A stretch of DNA of 64,000 nucleotides from Chlorops oryzae. Lineage: Eukaryota > Arthropoda > Insecta > Diptera > Chloropidae. Below the pieces are notes generated by a model. That model made no database searches, was not told the origin of the DNA, and saw only the letters and a program-made list of their open reading frames with translations. A program made the position numbers and the translations under genes. Positions within the stretch are counted from its first letter, which is position 1. Every line of letters begins with the position of its first letter. Below are positions 35,250 to 48,683 of the stretch, one piece after another. The stretch covers positions 30,206,959-30,270,958 of the forward strand of contig CM035808.1 in assembly GCA_020466095.1 (NCBI GenBank), given 5' to 3'.

Positions 35250-35690
35250 CAGTTTCGTAACGAATGTCAATGAGGTAACATAGGACTCATTTACGCTCGG
35301 GCCGGGCTCAACATTGTGAAATAATCGCCATTTTGTTTGGACATTGACGCCGGTCATATAAAACGGGAATTTGAATATTGACGCCGGTCATATAAAACGG
35401 GAATTGGTCGAAACGTGTGCTTAGGAGGAATATAAGTACTCAAGGGCACTCGAATCGGGCTAAATTCAACTCAACTATAATTAATACAACTGACGACGGT
35501 CAACCAACCCTGGAACCAGTATCCCGTCTGAAGGCGGTGGGGAGGGGTAAACGTAAATAACCCTGACGCAGGTCACCTAACGTAGTCGATATAGGCTGAC
35601 GACGGCATAAAATCGTAACGAAGTACACCCTGGCAGATGTGGAACTTTATGTGACCCAAAGCCAACATTACTGAAACCCAAAAAAAAAAA
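35250..35690 (+). mobile_element. Retroposed 441-bp insert with poly(A) and 15-bp TSD
   Basis: The insert ends in a run of A and is flanked by a perfect 15-bp repeat AAAATGCTCATCGCA (35235-35249 and 35691-35705). The uninserted site is present once at about 32637-32651. Inside, a ~30-bp segment containing TTGACGCCGGTCATATAAAA is repeated twice in tandem (about 35340-35410). No ORF. These are marks of LINE-machinery retroposition of a SINE, a 5'-UTR-like fragment or a non-coding RNA. Confidence 0.9.
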
Positions 35691-35830
35691 AAAATGCTCA
35701 TCGCATACAGAAATTTTCGCACTTAAAAAATCTCACTACCTGCTGCCATCGCATACCATAAAATTTGACAGATGGTATGCGATGAACCATCGCACGTCGA
35801 GTCGCACTGCTAAGACATTTTGATAAGAGG

Positions 35831-35986
35831 CCATTTACACGTTAAGACATTTCGATAATGAAAAACACTTTTTGCGGGCTAGTGACGCGCGGGGATGTGG
35901 TTTATTAGCGTTTTTCTCTCTTCTCCCCTGCGCCCCTTGCCAACGAAAATTTGTTTCATCGAAATGTCTTAACGTGTAAATAGCGT
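35831..35986. mobile_element. MITE (ACACGTTAAGACATTTCGAT ends), copy 1
   Basis: Inverted arms ACACGTTAAGACATTTCGAT and ATCGAAATGTCTTAACGTGT with a GC-rich core including GCGCGGGGATGTGG. It sits head-to-head with the next copy. Confidence 0.85.
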
Positions 35987-36000
35987 AAAACCTATGTAAC

Positions 36001-36160
36001 ACGCTATTTACACGTTAAGACATTTCGATAATGAAACAAATTTTCGTTGGCAAGGGTGGCAGGGGGAAAAGAGAAAAACGCTCCCAGACCACATCCCCGC
36101 GCGTCCCTAGTCCACAAAAAGTGTGTCGTTATTGAAATGTCTTAACGTGTAAATAGCGTA
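36001..36160. mobile_element. Same MITE family, copy 2 (opposite orientation)
   Basis: Begins ACGCTATTTACACGTTAAG and ends CTTAACGTGTAAATAGCGT; the core CCACATCCCCGCGCG is the reverse of copy 1. A degraded third copy is at about 36447-36570. Confidence 0.87.
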
Positions 36161-36446
36161 TAATATATAGATTTCGATGGTCGTAAGTTATCGGAATCAC
36201 TACAAATTTGAAAAAAAACCTCAATATCGATTGATTTTTCAGTTTGCATAGCGATGATACATACATCGATATCAACTAGAATATATCAATATCTTGTAGT
36301 ATGGATATTTTTCAATTTGAAATATATTACATATATTACGAATAACTTGATATACATTCTTATTTAGATGAACTTTCTGCATCACGTTGTTTTAAATATA
36401 TGGCATCTCTAAAACTTAAAACTAAGAAACTCGTTTGCTAAGAGAT

Positions 36447-36570
36447 TTTAAAATGAAACCCATTTTTGTTGGCAAGAAAAGCACGGGGTAAAGAAATATC
36501 CATACCACATCCCCGCGCGTTTCTAGCTAACAAAAAGCGTGTTCCTTATCGAAATGTCTAAACGTTTAAG
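36447..36570. mobile_element. Same MITE family, degraded copy 3
   Basis: Retains TTTTTGTTGGCAAG, ACCACATCCCCGCGCG and ATCGAAATGTCTAAACG in the order of copy 2, with decayed ends. Confidence 0.65.
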
Positions 36571-37197
36571 TCCTGTATTAGATTTTCTTAATTGATCAGA
36601 TGGTCGCATGACGTCATAACAGATTAAAGAATTTTGTTTTAATTTGACATTTCTATGTTTTTCGCGACAAGCGAAGTGATGGAGAAAGTTATTACGGATT
36701 AAATTGCAGAAAATTGAAAGTAGAATTAGTTTCTTCAAGTTTCCATCGAATGCTGAAGCGTGGTCCTGTGCCAACAATAAATAAATAATGTGAAAAGGCA
36801 AGTAATTTGTTAGAGATCGTGAGTGAAGGATTCAAAAGAGTGAAAACAAGAAAACCGAAGCAACGTAAACCAGAAATTAAGGAGAAAATAGTTGACCAAG
36901 AACTGAGCGATCTCTTTCACATTATCGACTATAAAACTTTTCTGGACTGATTTGCCATTTTTCACCTTCCCTCCCTGTGCCGTAGCGTTTCTCTGCAACG
37001 GCCCTATAAAGCATCGTAACATTTTAGAAGATCCCCTTCCCCCAAATTGTGTCACGTGTTTCTTGAACTTTCACTTCGTTTCAGTTTTCTTATTACATAA
37101 GTAAGCATTTCGAAATTAAAATTCACGTGTTTTTGATATATGCTAAATTCGGCTTTATTACTTTACTTTTACTTTTATTTCACTTTTTGTGTATAAT

Positions 37198-37440
37198 ACA
37201 TGATAAATGTTTTTTGAAAAATTCTAAAACTACCCTAACAACTTTCGCCCAGTTTTTTTCAGAACTGAACGCTAAATCTACCAAACTAAGATGAAAAATA
37301 TATATACTATGCTATTTAGCTTCTTTTAACAATGTTGTACACTGTTATATTACTTACATAACATTATTTTTACTAACATTTACCAAAAAGTCATTAGCAC
37401 ATACAAAATGTAAGAAAATCAAATAATTTACTTATGTGAC
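37198..37440. repeat. 245-bp direct repeat, right copy
   Basis: Matches 31375-31617 with only a few base differences and indels; the two bracket about 5.6 kb of nested elements. Confidence 0.9.
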
Positions 37441-38270
37441 GTAATTGCGCAGTAGCAATTGTTGAGATCCGGAGTGCGTTATCGGTTTCTCTTTGTATCA
37501 AGAGCATCGAAAGTATCGCTCATCCCTAACTGAACGCTTTTGGCTTTGGCATTTTTCTTGCATGCCGTGTGCTGTTGATTGAATTTTTTTGTTCCAATTT
37601 GTGGTTTACTGCAAAAAGGGCGGTTTGTTTTTGTGAGTATAGAATAAGAAAAGGTATTGAAATGTGAAAACGTGATTTTGTGCTCGCAAATATCATCATT
37701 TTAATACAAAATCGATAGTTCATGCTTTGTTGACATGAATTCAAGCAAGAGAAACGTTAAATAACAAGTAATTCGACAAATAAGTGAGGGAACCAAAGTC
37801 AAACAAAACGTTGTATTTGAAATCGTCTCCACGGGCAAGTGTAAAGCCGTTAGTCCTGGCTTAGATGAACAAACAAAAGGCGAACAAACTTGCTCGTCGA
37901 GACACAGGCCAACTGAATAGGGCTGTCGTGTTTGGTTGTTTTAATAAATTTTCAAATCACTAAGGCGCCTTTGTTACTGTTTTCAATAACGTTTTACCCA
38001 TAAACTAAAAAATTGTATGAAAACAGTAGCAGACGGGCCTTAAAGTTTACAAAACCTAGCAGCCTCAGATGTAAACATCAGCCTGAAATAAGAATGTTCG
38101 GAAAATCTACGTTACCGAAATAATATTCTCTAATATCTTTGAAATTTTAATAATTTTTGGTTAGTGTCTAAAAGAATAATTTCTGTGTGTCAATTTTAAA
38201 ATTTTTCAGAAATCATTTTTTTATTTCGTGTAGTCAACTCTATCTGCGGGTCAATTCGCCGAAGCCATTT
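37441..38270. other. Intergenic DNA upstream of Klp10A; nothing recognised
   Basis: Mixed composition, with no convincing frame and no repeat ends seen apart from weak similarity of CAGTAGCAGACGGGCCTTA (38024) to a stretch inside the TIR element ORF (868). Confidence 0.4.
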
Positions 38271-38747
38271 GACGCGAATGTCAGTTGAATTTCGAATTTA
38301 GAGCGAATTACGTCGTGAGGCGCAATACAAGCAACAACACACCAACATAAGTCCGCCGCAGCTGTTTTGTTGCTTTCTCAAGCACACAGACGACAGCACA
38401 CACACACACACACGCGCGTACAAACACATGCACGAGCATTGTATTTTTCTCTGCATTTGGCTTCAGTCGAGCTTTGTGAGTAATCATCATCAGCGTCGAA
38501 ACGCAACGGAAAAAATCTTTAGTTAAACCCACACACGACCGAAATCTATGAACAAATCAAATTTCAACAGGAAAAGGCCATAGAAAAATAGGAAAAAACA
38601 TCAAGTGCAATAGTTTTGCAGGCTTGAACGAAAATTCAACTACCGAGCTGAAGGCATAGTCTGATGCTAACATAAGTAATTGTGTTAGCTAGCTAAACGC
38701 TCATCGTCAATTCAATGCAGCAGAGGCATTAGCCACAGAGCTTTAAT
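38271..38747 (+). promoter_or_regulatory. Putative Klp10A promoter and 5' UTR
   Basis: An initiator-like TCAGTTG at 38281-38287 precedes about 460 bp of sequence leading to the ATG, including a CA microsatellite at 38398-38412. No TATA box. The position of the start is inferred. Confidence 0.4.
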
Positions 38748-42345
<3,598 letters not shown>

Positions 42346-43989
42346 AAATGATAATTCCCGCAATTATAGACTTTCTATTGCATATAGTAAAATGCTCCGC
42401 CGTATGCAATTAAATTTCAAAAAAAAAAAAAAACGAACTTCGAAAGAAATCAAATGGAAAAGCAAAAAAGAGCAATAAGTTATAACAAAGACATAATACT
42501 CCCAGAGTTCATTACTGTATTTTAATGAAGGAAGAATATGAATCATCATCGTCATTGCTGGCTTAGTTCGCACAATCTCACACATCACAACAACAACTAA
42601 AAAAAAAAAAACCACACTCTGAATGGATAAAATGGACGCAGAGAATTTTTGTCGTAAAATTTCGGATTGTTCAAGGAAACCCGTTTGCACTCACATTTGG
42701 CTAAGAAGCTCCCATCCTTTTTTAAAAAAGAAAAAAAAAAAAGAACTAAATTCGAAGTAACGTTGGCGTTAGGAATTTCACAATTTTTCTCAATTGCTTT
42801 GAAACTAAAATATTAATTCTTTAAATTTGTTTCTTTTTTTGTTTTTTTTTTTATTTTTACTATATTAAAAATACTATTTGAATATATCAACAGCAAAACC
42901 AACAACGATTTAAAAAAAAAGTATTAATGCTGTGTTCGTTACTGTTTATTTCTCATAACATACATTTTGTCTTATACTATTCTCTAAACTGATATTGAGT
43001 GTATTTACGGGGTACTAACGATCAGAATTGGTAACTTTATAGTTGGTTTTTTTTTTTTTTTTAAGAATTTGTATTTGAAAAAGCATGGAAACAAAGACAA
43101 GTTTTTATTAAAAAAAATGATTAGGTAGCAAACTATAAAATTACCAATACCGATGTGAATACCCCAATAGTTTGTATTTATAATTTAGATTTCTTTACTC
43201 CGTTTGAATCTTTTGTTACAAAAAAATATTTATACGCTTTCGGAAGCGACAATGAAAACAAAATATAAATACGCGCTTTGAGCTTTAGCGATTTGTAAAT
43301 GATGGAACACGTAAATGTAATGCTATTGTCACGTAAGCTTCGATGGATGCAATTGAAGACAATTCCCTTAAATTTTGATTTAATTATTGAATTGAAATAT
43401 TGATGATTATACGTTAAATTGCTAAAAGACTTTGAGAGTTGTCTTTATTTATGTTTCAATTACGGATAGACAATAGCAAGACGCGCGTTCTTCATTGAGT
43501 TTTCGCATTTTCCAATGCCTTGTTAAAGAGAAATTCAGATGTATTAAAAATTTTTTTGCTGTTATACTTAACGTATCCTACGATAAAATACTTACATACC
43601 TTGCAAATAAATTGCCTAATACGTGTTTAGAATTTAAAAATTTAATTTATGAACCGAAAAACATATGTAATCAACAAAATGTATCTATTAAAACGCAAAA
43701 TTAACAAGTTAACATATAATTGTCTTAATTTCTGTTTGCTGGAAGATGTAGCAAACGGATTTGTGAGCCAAACTAATTGTGTAACTGCTATTCTTATAAA
43801 AGCAATTGTATTTATATCTCTATATATACTCTAGGGGTCTTCCCTTAAACATGTATTTGCCTCGAAAACTTCGAAAAATCGTAAATCAAGAAGGCTCAGA
43901 AATAAATGAGCGAAGCTTTGCATGCAAAAATTTTACATTTTTCCGCTTTTTCGATCTTTTCACGTTGAAGGGACGACCCCTTGTATATA
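42346..43989. other. Klp10A 3' UTR and downstream intergenic DNA
   Basis: AT-rich with several A and T runs. No further gene recognised; the true polyadenylation site is not decidable by eye. Confidence 0.45.
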
Positions 43990-44214
43990 CAGCCCTATGC
44001 AAAATGAATATTCCCCGAGAGTTTTTTTCCCAAGAATTTTTTTTCCGCGAAAAAAGGAAGTATTCTAAACGTCTATAAAAGAAAGAACGCGATGACCTTT
44101 GCTTAAAATTGTTCTGAATTCTTGTACCTTTCTGATTAAGTTCCGCATGACTGGAAAAGATTTCTTTTTAAAACCGCTGGGAAAAAATTCCCGGAAATAT
44201 TTAGAATCGGACTG
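43990..44214. mobile_element. CAGCC-type MITE, 225 bp
   Basis: Left end CAGCCCTATGCAAAATGAAT and right end TATTTAGAATCGGACTG, with GGGAAAAAATTCCCGG near the right arm, as in the copies at 15825 and 57843. Confidence 0.7.
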
Positions 44215-44944
44215 ATGGTATTTCTTTTGATAAATTCTAAATATGCATTGCCAAAAATTTAGAAATGTTCTTTAATTATAGGATAAAGATACTCATGCAT
44301 ATTCTTCACTGTTTAAATTCTGATTTACATACATACACTATTATTATTAAGAATTTTTAATAGTACTCTAAATCTCATTATCCTTGTAATTTTTTTTTAG
44401 GACTAAGTGACAATAATAAAACGGATATCCACCAAAAATTTTGTGTCAGATCGGAGATCAATGAAAGCCGATCATCTCTGCATGAACACGATTCTAGAGC
44501 ACCCTGAGGTAATTCGATATTTTCGTCATTCTTACAATTCAAACATATATACATATTTATCTCTAACAATTTCAATTTCATGAAAGTCTTTTACAGAATC
44601 GTCTGGGTTTTTAGCGTCAATCAATTCAGGAATACATTCTTCACTAAAATATCCAGCACTGCACAGGGGTTTCATCTTCGTTAGCTTACAGTGGATTGCA
44701 CTTGAAATGGAAGCATGTGTGTTCGGTGAAAGGAAAAAATCAGGTAATATTAACACTTAATTAACCACTTAAAATCAAATTTTTAGGATATTGCAAAAAT
44801 AATTCTAATTGGAAGCTCTTTGTAATCGCCGGAACAAGACTAAACATATTTGCATATACATATACGAAAAAAGAATACAATAATACCTTTTAAACGAGCC
44901 TAGAATGAATCATATTGGAATGATTTTGTTATTTTTTAATAATA
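44215..44944. other. AT-rich intergenic DNA; nothing recognised
   Basis: Open frames are short and without family resemblance. Confidence 0.4.
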
Positions 44945-46253
44945 TTAGGTGTAGTAAAAAGAAATCCATTATTTTTCCAATAGATGGCGTTATTTATCTG
45001 CATCTCGCGTTGTATAAGTCCGATCGTGTTCCGCTAGGGGGCATTAGAAAGATGACAGTTCCTACTAAAAAAGCTTTTTTGACACTTTTTTGATTGATTG
45101 ATTCAGTTTTGTTTGAGAGCTTGTCAAAGATGGACATCAGCAAAGAGAAAATTCGCTACATTTTATAGTTTTTCTTCGATAAGGGAGAAAACGCAAGCCA
45201 GGCGGCTGAAAATGTGAATAGCAATTATGGACCTGATACTGTAAAGCCAATCATGCGCAATTTTGGTTTCGTCGATTCCGTTCCGGTAACTTCGATGTCA
45301 AGGATGCACCACGCACTTGGAAAGGCCAATTGTCGAAAATGTCGATAAAATCATGGAAATTATCGAGTCCGACCGTCATGTTAGCACTGTTTCGATTGCA
45401 AAAGAGCTAAAGATTGCACAAAAAACCATTTGGAACCATTTGAATAAGGCTGGATACACAAAGAAGCTCGATGTATGGGTGCCACACGAGTTAAATCGCA
45501 AAAAAACCTCATAGACCGAATTTCTATCTGCGATATCGCTGCTGAACCGCAATCAAAATCGACCCATTTCTGAAGCGGATTGTGACTGGTGATGAAAAGT
45601 GGGTCATTACGACAATCGCTCAAAGCGAAAACGGTCGTGGTCGAAACACGGTGAACCGTCGCGGAAACGGTGGCCGAGCCAGTGATTGACGGCCAGGAAG
45701 GTTTTGCTGATGTGTTTGGTGGGATTGGCAGGGAATTATCTACTATGAGCTGCTCCCATACGGCAAAACTCTTAACTCGGAACTTACTGTCAACAATTGG
45801 ACTCGTCTGAAGGAAGCAATCGCCCATAAGCGGCTCAGCTTTGGCCAATAGGGAGGAATTGTGTTCCATCAAGAACAACGCCAGGCCACACTACATCGAT
45901 AGTGACTCGCCAGAAGCTCCGGGAGTTTGGTTGGGAGGTTCTTCTGCATCCACCTTTATAGTCCGACCTGGCACCAAGTGATTACCATCTGTTCCTGTAC
46001 ACATGGCGAACAATCTTGCTGGTGAAACATTCGCTTCAAGAGAGGCTTCTGAAATTCGACTGTCTAATTTTTTGCTAATAGGAACTGAGGGCTTCTATGA
46101 GAGAGGCATAATGAAATTACCTTTAAAATGGCAACAAGTTATCGAACAAAACGGCGCATATTTGACTAAATCGGGTCATTCTAACTATACTTAAATAAAG
46201 CTATCCTCATTTAACGTGCAGAGAATAATGAGATTTCTTTTTACTACACCTAA
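44945..46253 (+). mobile_element. Complete but inactive mariner (irritans-like), 1309 bp
   Basis: Perfect ends TTAGGTGTAGTAAAAAGAAA and its inverse, flanked by TA (44943-44944 and 46254-46255). The transposase begins at ATG 45130 as MDISKEKIRYIL and meets a stop codon immediately (TAG near 45166), then FFFDKGENASQAAENVNS. Later pieces include [30 protein letters not shown] and a TGDEKW block, all split by several frameshifts. Same family as 22030-23101. Both ends could still be mobilised in trans. Confidence 0.93.
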
Positions 46254-46878
46254 TATGTACGAATTATTATCCTTTCTTTAAAAAACTGCATTTGGGTTAT
46301 TTCTCCTAACAGGCCAAAAATTTACCACAGTATCAAATAACTTAATTTTCGACTTAAGTGACCAAGACCTGAATTTCTGATGAATTTTTTGAGACAATAA
46401 TAATTAAAATCGTTAAGTGGTTTCTATTCATAAAGTTATAGTCAAAACAATTAATTTTTGAAACGCAATTATCACTGTTTTCACGTTCGTATCGTATCAC
46501 GATATTTTCATTAGAAGGTCATTGGAAAGAGCACCAATTGGTAGCGTAACAAATGAATGTGTCACCATATATGAATTGATGACTTTTGTCATGTGTGCAA
46601 TAAATTCCGGCTGGGTGGCTTTAAATTGCACACAGTGCAAGCCCAGTATTTAGGTATGGGAATGGCCCAGTATTCGATAAGTTTCTCTGCTGTATAAAGT
46701 ATACCATAATTATATTAATTAACATTTTCTCTCAAAGTATGCCGCATAAATTTTTAATTTGCTTTGTAATGAAAGTTTAATATTTTTATTCAATTTTTTT
46801 ATTCCATTTTGAAGAATTTCTGTTATATTTTGTGTTGACTTTCTTTTGTTACTCAGGTGCTTAGTTTTCTTTTTTTTT

Positions 46879-47694
46879 ATACCCAGCGTAAGCGGGGTAT
46901 ATTAGTTTTGTGCAAATCTTGTAACAGGGAGAATTAAGCTCCGGAGGTACAGAAAAATTATATATAAAAAATGATCAGGACCAAAAACTGAATCGATTTA
47001 GACAGTCGTCTGCTCACCGTCTGTCCGTCCTGGTCCGTGTCGGATCTTCCTCCGAAACGGCTGAACCAATGAAGTCGAAATTTGGCACACATGTATATCG
47101 GGGTCCGAGTATGATCCTAAGTAAAAATGGGAGACAATCCGCCCACTGCCACGCCCACAAATGAATTTATTGTGTTTTCAGTAAAATGCTTATAACTTGC
47201 GAAAAACTCAACACATTCCATTGATATTTGGTGTACTGGTAAACTACGAAAAGAGACATATCCTAGAAAAAAATGGACGCCGTCCTCCTCGAGCCACGCC
47301 CACAAAAAAGCCCACAAATAAGGGCTTATCGTAACTTGTAAAGTAAAAGGCGTAGAAACTTCAAATTCGCAAACATAGGTTTACGTCTATAGCAATTTTA
47401 TTAAAGGTATAGGAACACAATTTGATGTAGCCGCCAACTGCACAGCACCATATATGAAGATGTTTTCGTAATTCCGAAGTAAAAGGCTGTAGAAGCTTTA
47501 AATTGCGCAACTATTTAGGTTCGCGCGAATGGCGATATTCGATAAGGTTTAGCGGATACATAATTTATAGTGGCATTCTCTCAACTGGCACGCTCACAAT
47601 ATATTGTTAGAAGCAAATTATAGTGCTTATTCAATTTCGGGACGCTGGGAATTTCATAATGTGGCTTGACCAGGACTTTAGTTTCTTACTTGTT
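46879..47694. repeat. Dispersed repeat, TATACCC...CTTACTTGTT type
   Basis: Starts TATACCCAGCGTAAGCGGGGTATA, contains CTGTCCGTCC and two CCACGCCCACAAA motifs, and ends CTTACTTGTT. The motif order is shared with 52560-54310. Similar sequences are very common in fly genomes and are usually attributed to Helitron-like or other non-autonomous elements. No ORF. Confidence 0.55.
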
Positions 47695-48084
47695 ATTTAT
47701 AGATATGACAGTATAATGTGTATGAGCAATAAACAGTTTTGGTTTAAGAACTGTTTTGGCGCTATTATTTTCTAGTTGAATAGAACCGCTTCAATATGGA
47801 AACTTCTTGCGGGTGCGTGATGGATATCATCGATGCCGGCGATGTTTACACTTACCTGAAAAATTGCAGTTGTGCTCTCAATGATAACAATGATAGCTAT
47901 TTAAATTTAAAACAATAACTATATTCGTTCTTACATATTTTGGAGTGGGAATTCTTGTAGCAACAAAGCGACAATAGGGTCCGTATGTTTTATATCGTGG
48001 GTGTGTGTAAATATTTATATCAATACATATTTTTTTTTATCTAAAATGAAAAAGCAGCCCACAAGCCGCGCCCATGATAGGAAC

Positions 48085-48125
48085 TATAAATATGAGTGAG
48101 GCTTCAATCAGAACTAATTGTGAGA
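48085..48125 (+). promoter_or_regulatory. Core promoter of the glycine-rich protein gene
   Basis: A TATAAATA box at 48085-48092 lies about 40 bp upstream of the ATG, with an initiator-like TCAATC near 48111. The short leader is typical of small secreted-protein genes of insects. Confidence 0.6.
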
Positions 48126-48683
48126 ATGAGGTTGATAATAATCGGTTGTTTGGTAGCGACTATCGCTCTGGCGATTGTGGGTAAATGGATCAAAAATAGC
48201 TTTAGAAATAGCTCGTTATTTGATCTCTTTCCGAGAACTAATTGAAACTTGTATTTTTGCAGACGAAAGCGATGCGCAAGGTGGAGGCAGTGGTGGGCAA
48301 GGTGGACGTTTTGGCGGAATAGGTGGAGGTTTTGGTGGACTAGGTGGAGGAAGTGGCGGACAAGGTGGAGGTTTTGGCGGAATAGGTGGAGGTTTTGGCG
48401 GACTAGGTGGAGGAAGTGGCGGACAAGGTGGAGGTTTTGGCGGACTAGGTGGAGGAAGTGGCGGACAAGGTGGAAGCGGTGGCGGACTAGGTGGAGGTTT
48501 TGGCGGACTAGGTGGAGGTTTTGGCGGACTAGGTGGAGGTTTTGGCGGACTAGGTGGGGCGGACTAGGTGGAGGTTTTGGCGGACTAGGTGGAAACGGTG
48601 GTGGTCTAGGTGGAGGCAGTGGCGGCTTAGGCGGTATTGGTGGATGGCTGGGTCAAAATGGTCAACCTGGTCAGCCCGGTTAA
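48126..48683 (+). CDS. Secreted glycine-rich repeat protein, with a frame break
   Basis: Exon 1 (48126-48180) encodes MRLIIIGCLVATIALAIV, a signal peptide. A small GT-AG intron leads to exon 2 at 48263, which continues DESDAQ and then Gly-rich repeats. The repeat is a 21-bp unit encoding GGGFGGL/GGGSGGQ/GGGFGGI. At about 48553-48560 one unit is 7 bp short, shifting the frame so that it ends at GGAD and a TAG (48565-48567). In the other frame the repeats resume and finish GQNGQPGQPG with a TAA at 48681-48683. So this copy is a truncated allele, a pseudogene or a sequencing error. Gly-rich secreted proteins of insects include cuticle, silk-like, seminal and antimicrobial proteins; nothing here decides among them. 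Confidence 0.7.
48275..48650. repeat. 21-bp coding minisatellite
   Basis: About 17 units of GGTGGAGGTTTTGGCGGACTA and its variants (AGTGGCGGACAA, GGCGGAATA). It is the repeat array of the glycine-rich gene and is prone to unit gain and loss. Confidence 0.92.

Larger units (their letters stand above)
34133..35740. repeat. Second duplicated block, copy B (with two insertions)
   Basis: Collinear with 32013-32700 but enlarged by the MITE at 34241-34726 and the poly(A) insert at 35250-35690. Many small differences separate the copies, so the duplication is older than that at 20884/23102. Confidence 0.85.

Noticed and set aside
31375..37440. LTR retrotransposon with 245-bp LTRs
   Set aside because: No TG...CA ends, primer-binding site, gag or pol between the repeats; the interior is a mosaic of DNA elements.
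48249..48683. Arg/Trp-rich frame over the glycine-rich array
   Set aside because: A frame-shifted reading of the 21-bp repeat; only its last part is the true frame after the 7-bp loss.
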